This document shows positions 1-5,685 of a DNA stretch of 9,727 nucleotides, piece after piece; position 1 is the stretch's first letter; every line of letters starts with the position of its first letter. Source of the stretch: Treponema sp. (GTDB lineage: Bacteria > Spirochaetota > Spirochaetia > Treponematales > Breznakiellaceae). The stretch is taken from NCBI GenBank assembly GCA_031275515.1, contig JAISOQ010000279.1, forward strand, positions 1-9,727, given 5' to 3'. The position numbers were made by a program, and so were the translations under genes. A model generated the notes under the pieces. That model was not told the origin of the DNA. It saw only the letters and a program-made list of their open reading frames with translations, and ran no database searches.

Positions 1-333
1 CTTTCCGGGCTTTTCAGGGAGACCCTGGGCTTTGCCCTGGAACATCAGGATTTTTTCAGGCTCATGATGGGCCTCTTCTTCTCCGCGCCGGAAACCGCCG
101 CCTTTGCCGCAGGCAGGAAGCTCAGGGAAGAACTGGTTTCAATACTCGAGGGCCTTTTCACATCTGCGGGGACGGATCACGGCAACATGAGGAACCGGCA
201 AAAAATCTACGCCGAGTCCTTCATGGGCCTCCTTGAAATCTGGGGTATCCTCGCGGTGAACAACGAGATAGAAATGGGAGATCCTACCCGTTACAGGATC
301 ATCCACCAGTATATGCACGGAATTTTTTCGTAA
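1..333 (+). CDS. TetR/AcrR-family transcriptional regulator, C-terminal part (5' end outside window)
   Basis: The frame is open from the first base and ends at TAA 331-333, giving 110 residues with no start codon needed inside the window. The first internal ATG (64) lies in the middle of a helix, so it is not the real start. What is seen is an all-helical, hydrophobic-patterned stretch (HQDFFRLMMGLFFSAPE, then LREELVSILEGLF, then AESFMGLLEIWGI) ending in MHGIFS. This resembles the ligand-binding and dimerisation half of TetR-family repressors, where a 'phase of illness' type segment (x-FFRLMMGLFF) is common. The N-terminal helix-turn-helix, which would prove the family, is outside the window. 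The gene lies 77 bp upstream of the GH13 gene on the same strand, and a strong palindrome sits in the gap, which fits a local repressor. Inference: it senses a small ligand and controls the next gene. The family call is moderate; it could be another helical regulator. Confidence 0.65.
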   Translation, partial: LSGLFRETLGFALEHQDFFRLMMGLFFSAPETAAFAAGRKLREELVSILEGLFTSAGTDHGNMRNRQKIYAESFMGLLEIWGILAVNNEIEMGDPTRYRIIHQYMHGIFS

Positions 334-348
334 ACCCTTTAAGACCCC

Positions 349-362
349 CAGGCTTGGGCCTG
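349..362 (+). terminator. Weak hairpin after the regulator gene
   Basis: CAGGC (349-353) pairs with GCCTG (358-362) around a TTGG loop and is followed by the T-rich stretch TTGTTTAT. The stem is only 5 bp and the T tract is interrupted, so it is at best a leaky terminator between the regulator and the GH13 gene. Confidence 0.3.
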
Positions 363-369
363 TTGTTTA

Positions 370-375
370 TATAAT
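370..375 (+). promoter_or_regulatory. -10 box (TATAAT) of the GH13 gene promoter
   Basis: A perfect TATAAT lies at 370-375, inside the 14-bp perfect palindrome TATATAATTATATA (368-381). No good -35 hexamer is found 16-18 bp upstream (the bases there are CCCAGG-like). Transcription would therefore start near 382, inside the adjacent palindrome at 377-398. The missing -35 suggests a weak or activator-assisted promoter, or that the -10 match is helped by the local AT-richness. Confidence 0.5.
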
Positions 376-376
376 T

Positions 377-398
377 ATATACCTAACGGTAAGTATAT
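377..398 (+). promoter_or_regulatory. Imperfect 22-bp palindrome, likely operator for the adjacent TetR-type regulator
   Basis: The left half is ATATACCTAAC (377-387) and the right half is GGTAAGTATAT (388-398). The halves are inverted copies at 18 of 22 positions, with a perfect ATATAC/GTATAT outer arm and a CG centre. Length and symmetry are typical of TetR-family operators. The site lies between the -10 box and the ribosome site (399-405), where a bound dimer would block initiation. The assignment to the neighbouring regulator is inferred from position only. Confidence 0.55.
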
Positions 399-410
399 GG
401 AGGAGACATC

Positions 411-1808
411 ATGAATTCAGACTGTGGAATGGATATGGGAGACCGTATTTTCTATCACATTTACCCTCTGGGATTTTGCGGGGCGCCGGAACGGAACGAT
501 TTTAGCTGTCCGGCGGGTCCGGGACTGCGTTCCCTTTTGTCCCATATACCCCGCCTTGAGGAGCTTGGGGTAAACGCCCTTTACCTGGGACCCCTCTTTG
601 AATCCACAGCCCACGGCTACGACACCCTGGACTACTACCATGTGGACAGAAGGCTGGGCAATAACGGCGATTTGAAGACCCTGGTCCGGGCTTTCCAGGA
701 CCGGGGCTTCAAGGTGATCCTGGACGGCGTTTTTAACCATGTGGGCCGGCACTTTTTCGCCTTCCGGGATTTGGCGGAGAAGCGGCAAGCCTCGGCATAC
801 CGGGACTGGTTTTACCGCCTCGACTTCAACGGCTCAAGCCCCCTGGGGGACCCCTTTTCTTACGAAGGCTGGAACGGCTGTTACGACCTGGTAAAGCTCA
901 ACGGCCCTTCCCGGAGCGTGAGGGAACATCTCTTTGGGGCGGTCAGGTTCTGGATAGAGGAATTCGGCATAGACGGCCTCAGGCTCGACGCGGCGGACCA
1001 GCTTCTCCCGGATTTTATGGATGAACTTTCCACCCGCTGCAAAGAAATAAAGCGGGATTTCTGGCTTATGGGGGAAGTGGTTCACGGGGATTACCGGAAT
1101 TGGGCCGGGGAAGGAAGACTCGATTCGGTTACCAACTACGAACTCTACAAGAGCCTCTGGTCAAGTTTTAACGACCGGAATTTCTACGAACTCTCCTGGT
1201 CCCTCAAGCGCCAGTCGGGGCCGGAGGGTATATACCGGAACCTCAAACTCTACACCTTTGCGGACAACCACGATGTCAACCGGGCGGCAAGCGTCCTGCG
1301 AACCCATGCCCATCTCTTTCCCCTCTACGGGCTTCTCTTTACCATGCCGGGAATCCCCTCCATTTATTACGGCAGCGAACGGGGGATACGGGGGAAGAAA
1401 GGGAACCACAGTGATTCCGCCCTGAGGCCGGCCTGGGAATCCTCTGATGAAAGACTTCCCCCGGAGAACAGGCCCGCCGCCGGCAGCAAGGCCCTTCCCG
1501 GAGCCATAAGGGACTTCATCAGGATCAGGCGCGAAAACCCGGCCCTGCGGGACGGTGATTACCGGGAACTCCTGACCGCCCACGAACAGCTTGCCTTCCT
1601 GCGGGAATGTCATGACGGGCAGGCGGTTATTGTGGCGGTGAACAGCGGGGAAAGCAGGAAAACCATCGCCATCCAGGGGAATCTTCCCGAAGGGACAAGC
1701 AGGACCCGGTGGCGGGACCTCCTCTCGGGCGCGGAATTTTACTCCCACGAGGGAAGGCTCACCCTTCCCCTGGAAAGCTCCTGGCTCAGGATTCTGAAAA
1801 GGGAGTGA
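411..1808 (+). CDS. GH13 alpha-amylase-family glycosidase, intracellular
   Basis: This 465-residue protein is a retaining alpha-glucan or alpha-glucoside hydrolase or transferase of glycoside hydrolase family 13. The four GH13 regions are seen in order: DGVFNHVG at 105-112; GLRLDAAD at 189-196, with the nucleophile Asp193 after the invariant Arg191; MGEVV, with acid/base Glu222; and DNHD at 285-288, with the transition-state Asp288. LGVNALYLGPLFES near residues 52-65 is the usual second barrel strand, and MPGIPSIYYGSE follows region IV. The last ~80 residues form a short beta C-domain. There is no signal peptide and no N-terminal CBM34-type domain, so it acts in the cytoplasm, on maltodextrins, glycogen pieces or imported oligosaccharides. 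It is shorter than most neopullulanase/cyclomaltodextrinase relatives (about 580 residues), which carry that N-domain. The ATG at 411 has GGAGGAG (399-405) five bases upstream. Exact substrate, and hydrolase versus transferase activity, cannot be told. Confidence 0.92.
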   Translation: MNSDCGMDMGDRIFYHIYPLGFCGAPERNDFSCPAGPGLRSLLSHIPRLEELGVNALYLGPLFESTAHGYDTLDYYHVDRRLGNNGDLKTLVRAFQDRGFKVILDGVFNHVGRHFFAFRDLAEKRQASAYRDWFYRLDFNGSSPLGDPFSYEGWNGCYDLVKLNGPSRSVREHLFGAVRFWIEEFGIDGLRLDAADQLLPDFMDELSTRCKEIKRDFWLMGEVVHGDYRNWAGEGRLDSVTNYELYKSLWSSFNDRNFYELSWSLKRQSGPEGIYRNLKLYTFADNHDVNRAASVLRTHAHLFPLYGLLFTMPGIPSIYYGSERGIRGKKGNHSDSALRPAWESSDERLPPENRPAAGSKALPGAIRDFIRIRRENPALRDGDYRELLTAHEQLAFLRECHDGQAVIVAVNSGESRKTIAIQGNLPEGTSRTRWRDLLSGAEFYSHEGRLTLPLESSWLRILKRE

Positions 1809-1834
1809 AGCCTTCCGCCGCCGCTCCGGGCGCC

Positions 1835-2611
1835 TTATCCTGGGAGTTCGTTCCGGCTGCCAGGGATTCCGCCCAGGGCCGCAAGGAGCCGCGTCTCAAG
1901 GCGGCCCTGGGCTTCCGCCCCGTAAGCCCGTTCCGTCCCGGTAAGGTTCACTTTTTCGTCAAACGCTATCCCCAAAGGGGGCTTCCCCAGGACGATGACC
2001 CGCTTCCCCAGATAGACCGCTTCCCGGGGATCGTGGGTGACGGCGATTAAAAGGCGGTTTTCCTTTTCAAGGAGGGCGGCAATCATGTCCATGAGTTCCA
2101 GCCTGAGGGGGATGTCCAGGGACTGAAAAGGCTCGTCCATGAAGACAACCTGGGCAGGATAGGCAAAGGCCCTGGCTATGGAAACCCGCTGTTTTTCGCC
2201 GCCGGAAAGCTCCTCCGGGAAGGAACCCGCCTTGTCCCCCAGGGATACGAGGTCCAAAAAACGCATCCCCCGGTCTTCCGCCCCGGCCTTCCCCATCCGC
2301 CGCTTAATGGGGAGGATCACGTTGTCCAGCGCTTTCATCCAGGGGAGGAGCCTGGGTTCCTGAAACACAAAGGAAGCGGAAGGGGCCGCTTCTATGAAGG
2401 AAGACGGGGCGGCCTTCTCCCCCGCGCCGGGACCGGGCCGCAAAAGTCCCGCCAGCAGTCTGAGGAGGGTTGTCTTGCCGCATCCCGAAGGTCCCAGGAT
2501 AACCGCCGGAGACTCTTCCCCCAGGTCCAGGGAAAAATTCTCGAACAGGGGTTTATCCCCAAAGCTGAAGGAGAGGTTTCTGACGGAAAGCCTGACTGTC
2601 CCGGGGGTCAT
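1835..2611 (-). CDS. ABC importer ATP-binding protein (SsuB/TauB class)
   Basis: This 258-residue protein hydrolyses ATP on the cytoplasmic side of an ABC importer. Seen are Walker A GPSGCGKTT (40-48), Q-loop FQEPRLLPW with Gln84, signature LSGGEKQR (135-142), Walker B VVFMDEP with catalytic Glu160, D-loop SLD (164-166) and switch His193 in VTHD. The FQEPRLLPW Q-loop is characteristic of the nitrate/sulfonate/taurine/thiamine-precursor group. The D-loop region reads PFQSLD where PFxALD is usual, a mild variation. Its ATG (2611-2609) overlaps the permease TGA (2610-2608) in an ATGA junction, so the two are translationally coupled. It is the last gene of the importer operon and runs to 26 bp from the end of the convergent GH13 gene; no terminator hairpin with a T tract is visible there. 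The substrate is set by the binding protein and is not known. Confidence 0.93.
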   Translation of the reverse strand: MTPGTVRLSVRNLSFSFGDKPLFENFSLDLGEESPAVILGPSGCGKTTLLRLLAGLLRPGPGAGEKAAPSSFIEAAPSASFVFQEPRLLPWMKALDNVILPIKRRMGKAGAEDRGMRFLDLVSLGDKAGSFPEELSGGEKQRVSIARAFAYPAQVVFMDEPFQSLDIPLRLELMDMIAALLEKENRLLIAVTHDPREAVYLGKRVIVLGKPPLGIAFDEKVNLTGTERAYGAEAQGRLETRLLAALGGIPGSRNELPG

Positions 2612-3405
2612 GCGGGGTTTCCGGGCGTATATACAGGGGATTTTCCGGCCCGGGGAAGGACCTTCCGTAAGAACAGGGTCAGCAGGCCCTGGGAGAGGGC
2701 GGCTGCGATCACCGTGGCCGCAGTCCAGGCGAAAAGTTCCGGGGTTTCAAGCCGGGCCTTGGCGTTCTGCATACCCGTTCCCAGGGCGCTCAGGGGCTGG
2801 ACCAGGACTTCCGCGGCCACCACCACTTTCCAGCAGAGGGACAGGGAACTCCTTAAGCCCCCCAAAACAAAGGGCAGAATCGCCGGGAGGTAGAGGTTCA
2901 GCAGGGCGTCCCCGGGCGGTATGCGGTAGACGGCAAAAAGCTCCCTGAGACCGCCGTCCACCCCCTGCACCCCCGCGACAGTGTTGGCGGCCATCACCGG
3001 GAAGACCATAAGGAAGGCGGTAAACACGGGAGTACGCTCCTGGCCGAACCAGAGGAAGGCGATAAGGATCACCGACATGACCGGGGTGGCGGATATGACC
3101 GTAAAGAGGGGCTTTAAGAAGAAACCCGCCCGCCTGTCAAGTCCGGCGGCGATTCCGGCCAGGATGCCCAAAGGCGCGGCTATGACTACCCCCAGAATCA
3201 CCCGGAAGAAGCTGGAAAGGAGGGCGTGTAAAAAGCGTTCGGTTTTGATGAGGGTGAAAAACACCCCTGCCGCCTCCAGGGGACCGGGGAGGAGGAGGGA
3301 ACTGCCGAAAAAACGGGCGGCTCCCTCCCAAAGGATCAAAAGGCACAGGATACCCGGAAGGATCCAGAACACGGGCTGTTCCCAGCCTTGAAGTTCCCTT
3401 TTCAA
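2608..3405 (-). CDS. ABC importer permease (SsuC/TauC class, BPD_transp_1 fold)
   Basis: This 265-residue inner-membrane protein forms the translocation channel, presumably as a dimer. Hydrophobic segments lie at about 11-29, 65-88, 103-121, 127-147, 171-200 and 223-247, giving six spans, the usual number for this group. The cytoplasmic coupling (EAA-type) loop is around 152-178 (RELFAVYRIPPGDALL, then LYLPAILP). Its LPA end is well conserved, but the usual EAA...G core is degenerate. The start used is a TTG at 3405, seven bases after the binding-protein stop. The mRNA before it reads GTAAGG directly against the TTG, so there is no properly spaced ribosome site, and initiation probably depends on coupling with the preceding gene. 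A GTG at codon 12 is a less likely alternative because it would begin inside the first membrane span. The 3' end overlaps the ATPase start by four bases. Confidence 0.9.
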   Translation of the reverse strand: MKRELQGWEQPVFWILPGILCLLILWEGAARFFGSSLLLPGPLEAAGVFFTLIKTERFLHALLSSFFRVILGVVIAAPLGILAGIAAGLDRRAGFFLKPLFTVISATPVMSVILIAFLWFGQERTPVFTAFLMVFPVMAANTVAGVQGVDGGLRELFAVYRIPPGDALLNLYLPAILPFVLGGLRSSLSLCWKVVVAAEVLVQPLSALGTGMQNAKARLETPELFAWTAATVIAAALSQGLLTLFLRKVLPRAGKSPVYTPGNPA

Positions 3406-3412
3406 CCTTACT

Positions 3413-4390
3413 TTACCGATAAAACGTATCCCCCGGCAGGACGCCGCCTATGGATTCAGGGGCGTATTCCAGAAAGGCCCGGAAGAGGGTTTCGATTGCG
3501 GGCCGGGCTTCCTGGGCTGGAATGAACACGTAATTACTTTTGGGAATAGCCGCTTTGACCACCGCGGCCCGGAGGCCCAGATCGTATTTTTCAACCAGCG
3601 CGCCGGCTTCGGCTGGATGGGCCGTTACCCATTCGGTTGAAGAACGGTAATCCGCCAGGATGGTCCGTATCGCATCGGGATGTTCCCGGGCAAATTCGGC
3701 GTCCACCACCAGGGCGGTCATGGGATAATTGGCCTTGCCCCCGGCGCGTACCCATTCGGCCTGAATGTCCCCCACCGTGCGGAGATCCTGCCGCCCGGAC
3801 AAAGCCATCGTGGCGAAAGGCTCCGGGAGAATGGCCGCAGGGACACGCCCAGCTATGAGGGACTGGGCTATCTCCGGGTAGGCCAGAGAATAATTCAGCC
3901 TGACATCAACTCCGGGTTTTAAGCCCTTGAAAGAGAGGATCCGGCGGAACACATAATCCGGGGTAGCTCCCTGGCCGGCCACTTCCACCGTCTTGCCCTT
4001 GAGGTCCTCAATACGGGTAATCGCCGGATCCGAAGTAAGGAGGCTCAACATCCCGGTCCCCACGATGGCGGCGATCTGGATATTCTTGCCGGAAGACGCG
4101 ATCTTAGCCGCCAGGTTAGGCGGAAGTACGCCGACCTTGGCCTCCCCGGCGATGAACTTCGCCGCCATAAGGTCCGCCTGGGCCAGGGCTTCTGTCTTGA
4201 TCTGGAAGCCCGCAGCCTGGGGCGGGTTCTCAAAGAGCCGGATCATGCCTACTCCCGAAGGCCCCCGAATAGTGTAGATCGTTAAAGGCGTTACGGAAGA
4301 CTGGGAAAAAACCGCGTTTTCCGCGAACAATCCCAAGGCGCACAAAAACATTATGGATAAAAGTTTGTTTCTCATAACATCATCATACAT
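3413..4390 (-). CDS. ABC importer substrate-binding protein (SsuA/TauA/NMT1-THI5-like)
   Basis: This 325-residue secreted or periplasmic protein captures the solute and delivers it to the permease downstream. The N-terminus is a Sec signal peptide: MRNK, then a hydrophobic run LLSIMFLCALGLFA, with likely cleavage near AVFSQ (residues 26-30). The one Cys in the run is not in a lipobox, so a lipoprotein is not supported. The mature part shows the type 2 periplasmic-binding pattern: TPLTIYTIRGPSGVG at the first strand, IEDLKGKTVEVAGQGATPDY (about 127-146) at the lobe crossover, then AILPEPFATMA (186-196) and FAREHPDAIRTIL (about 223-235). The start is uncertain. ATG 4390 and ATG 4375 (codon 6) are both in frame, neither has a clear Shine-Dalgarno site, and the signal peptide reads better from 4375. 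No thiamine-riboswitch sequence is seen upstream. The substrate is not known; sulfonates, nitrate-like anions and pyrimidine precursors are all possible in this family. Confidence 0.87.
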   Translation of the reverse strand: MYDDVMRNKLLSIMFLCALGLFAENAVFSQSSVTPLTIYTIRGPSGVGMIRLFENPPQAAGFQIKTEALAQADLMAAKFIAGEAKVGVLPPNLAAKIASSGKNIQIAAIVGTGMLSLLTSDPAITRIEDLKGKTVEVAGQGATPDYVFRRILSFKGLKPGVDVRLNYSLAYPEIAQSLIAGRVPAAILPEPFATMALSGRQDLRTVGDIQAEWVRAGGKANYPMTALVVDAEFAREHPDAIRTILADYRSSTEWVTAHPAEAGALVEKYDLGLRAAVVKAAIPKSNYVFIPAQEARPAIETLFRAFLEYAPESIGGVLPGDTFYR

Positions 4391-4424
4391 AATAAGGAAG
4401 TTCTATTTCTAGTACTTTGCCCTG

Positions 4425-4448
4425 TTTCAAAACCCTTCAGCCTTGAAA
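4425..4448. repeat. Short inverted repeat between the reductase and the importer operon
   Basis: TTTCAA (4425-4430) and TTGAAA (4443-4448) are inverted copies 12 bp apart in the 77-bp gap. On the minus strand the TTGAAA copy could serve as a -35 hexamer for the importer operon, but the bases 17 bp further on (AATAGA) are a poor -10. It may be a small regulatory site or chance. Confidence 0.25.
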
Positions 4449-4467
4449 TTTAATGCGCCCTGCCGCT

Positions 4468-5601
4468 TTACAGGGCCAGGGCTGTATGGGTCTCCTTTAA
4501 CTGCCGCCGTATGGGCAGTTTCTGGGGACATTTGTCCTCGCAGATCCCGCACTCCACACAAGCGGAGGCGTCCTTATACTGCATCCAGGGAACCCTGCCT
4601 ATCATGGCGTAGTTCTGCCGGGCATAGTTTGTGATCCCGTACACCCGGTGGTAATTCATCAGGGTGAATACCTCCGGAATGCTGATCCCCTGGGGACAGG
4701 GCATACAGTATTTGCACCCCGTACAGTAGAGCCCCGCCAGATGTTCGTTCTCCTTCATCATGGCGTCGAGCCGATCCTTTTCTTCCCCGTTCAGGGGACC
4801 GGCGTCATCCGCCAGGGCGGCGTTCTCCTCAAGCTGTTCCAGGGAACTCATCCCTGACAGGGCGATGTGAAGGTTCGGGTTGGTAAAAACGAACCGCAGG
4901 GCCACCTCTGCGGAACTCCGCACCTCCCCGGGAAGCAGGTCCCGAATTGCCTTGGACGGCGCCCCCAGGCGGCCTCCGCCCACAGGTCCCATGACTACCA
5001 CCCCCAGCCCCTGTTCCCGGGCAAAAGCCATGCCTTTCTCGTTGGAACGATCCAGAATGTTGTACTGGCAGAGGAGGGAATCAAAGACCCCCTCTCCCCT
5101 TCGTATGATCTCCAGCAGGTTTTCCGGCGCGTCATGAAAAGAAAAGGAAATGTGTTTTACCACTCCCTGGGATTTCCACTTCTTCACCCGGTCCAGAGGG
5201 CCGTCGGGAACGCAAATCATGTTGATGAAAGTATCCAGAGTAATGCCCCAAAAATGGTAGAAGTCGATGTAATCCGTATCAAGCTGTTTGAGGGATTTCT
5301 CCAGCCGCTTGTCGTAATCATCCCCGGAAGCGTTTTTAATGGGGTTCTTGGTGGAAAGATAGATCTTTTCCCGGAAAGGCTTAACCGCCTTCCCGGTGAT
5401 GATCTCGCTCAAAGTATCGCAGTAACCCGGCGCGGTATCGTAGTAGTTGACCCCCAGTTCATAGGCCCGCCTGAGCAGGGCTATGCTTTTCTCCTCATCG
5501 TAAAGGGTCTTGCCATCCTTCTCGTAACCAGGGAGACGCATACAGCCGAATCCCAGCCGGGACACCTGGATGCCGGATCTGCCGAATTCTACATAACGCA
5601 T
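4468..5601 (-). CDS. Aldo/keto reductase-family oxidoreductase with C-terminal double [4Fe-4S] motif
   Basis: This 377-residue cytoplasmic oxidoreductase has an AKR TIM barrel followed by a ferredoxin-like tail (the COG1453 type of protein). The barrel begins FGRSGIQVSRLGFGCMRLPG. Asp55 and Tyr60 (NYYDTAPGY) and Lys85 (LSTKNP) match three of the four AKR catalytic residues. At the usual His position the sequence reads IDFYHFWG, with Trp118 where YxxH is expected and a His at 116. The tail has Cys293, 296, 299 and 302 followed by Pro, and Cys348, 351, 354 and 358 followed by Pro, enough for two clusters. The likely role is NAD(P)H- or ferredoxin-linked reduction of a carbonyl compound; the substrate is unknown. 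The start is secure: AAGGAGGT (5607-5614 on the plus strand) lies a few bases before ATG 5601. It is 67 bp downstream of ppdK and 77 bp upstream of the importer, all on one strand, so partial co-transcription is possible. Confidence 0.92.
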   Translation of the reverse strand: MRYVEFGRSGIQVSRLGFGCMRLPGYEKDGKTLYDEEKSIALLRRAYELGVNYYDTAPGYCDTLSEIITGKAVKPFREKIYLSTKNPIKNASGDDYDKRLEKSLKQLDTDYIDFYHFWGITLDTFINMICVPDGPLDRVKKWKSQGVVKHISFSFHDAPENLLEIIRRGEGVFDSLLCQYNILDRSNEKGMAFAREQGLGVVVMGPVGGGRLGAPSKAIRDLLPGEVRSSAEVALRFVFTNPNLHIALSGMSSLEQLEENAALADDAGPLNGEEKDRLDAMMKENEHLAGLYCTGCKYCMPCPQGISIPEVFTLMNYHRVYGITNYARQNYAMIGRVPWMQYKDASACVECGICEDKCPQKLPIRRQLKETHTALAL

Positions 5602-5606
5602 AGATT

Positions 5607-5613
5607 ACCTCCT
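5607..5613 (-). promoter_or_regulatory. Strong ribosome binding site of the reductase gene
   Basis: The mRNA reads AGGAGGT, five bases from the ATG at 5601 once the short AATCT-type spacer is counted. This is close to the full anti-Shine-Dalgarno complement and fixes the start of the aldo/keto reductase gene. Confidence 0.75.
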
Positions 5614-5640
5614 TCTATCTTCCTTCTATAATAATTGCAA

Positions 5641-5657
5641 GCGGGGAAAGCCCCCGC
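5641..5657 (-). terminator. GC-rich hairpin downstream of ppdK
   Basis: GCGGGG and CCCCGC form a perfect 6-bp GC stem with a 5-base loop. On the ppdK transcript it is followed by TTGCAATTATTAT, which is T-rich but not a clean T run. It probably terminates or attenuates ppdK transcription, with some read-through into the reductase gene, since no convincing promoter is seen between the hairpin and that gene's ribosome site. Confidence 0.5.
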
Positions 5658-5667
5658 ATCCGGCCGG

Positions 5668-5685
5668 GTCACTGTTCACAGTGAC
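5668..5685 (-). repeat. Perfect 7-bp inverted repeat spanning the ppdK stop codon
   Basis: GTCACTG (5668-5674) and CAGTGAC (5679-5685) are perfect inverted copies around a 4-base loop. In the ppdK mRNA the hairpin has a UGAA loop, and the TGA stop lies in its 3' arm. It stands just before the terminator-like hairpin at 5641-5657, so two hairpins occur in tandem at the end of this gene. Confidence 0.6.

Noticed and set aside
417..1748. Three minus-strand frames opposite the GH13 gene
   Set aside because: All lie inside a gene with four intact GH13 regions, and none has a recognisable product.
1809..1834. Bidirectional terminator between the convergent GH13 and ATPase genes
   Set aside because: The 26-bp gap is GC-rich but gives no clear stem with a T tract on either strand.
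4391..4467. Possible TPP-type riboswitch before the NMT1/THI5-like importer
   Set aside because: The 77-bp leader lacks the CTGAGA and ACCTGAT-type core and is too short for the full fold.
4867..5631. A 254-codon plus-strand frame opposite the aldo/keto reductase
   Set aside because: Antisense to a protein with clear barrel and Fe-S motifs; the translation shows no domain.
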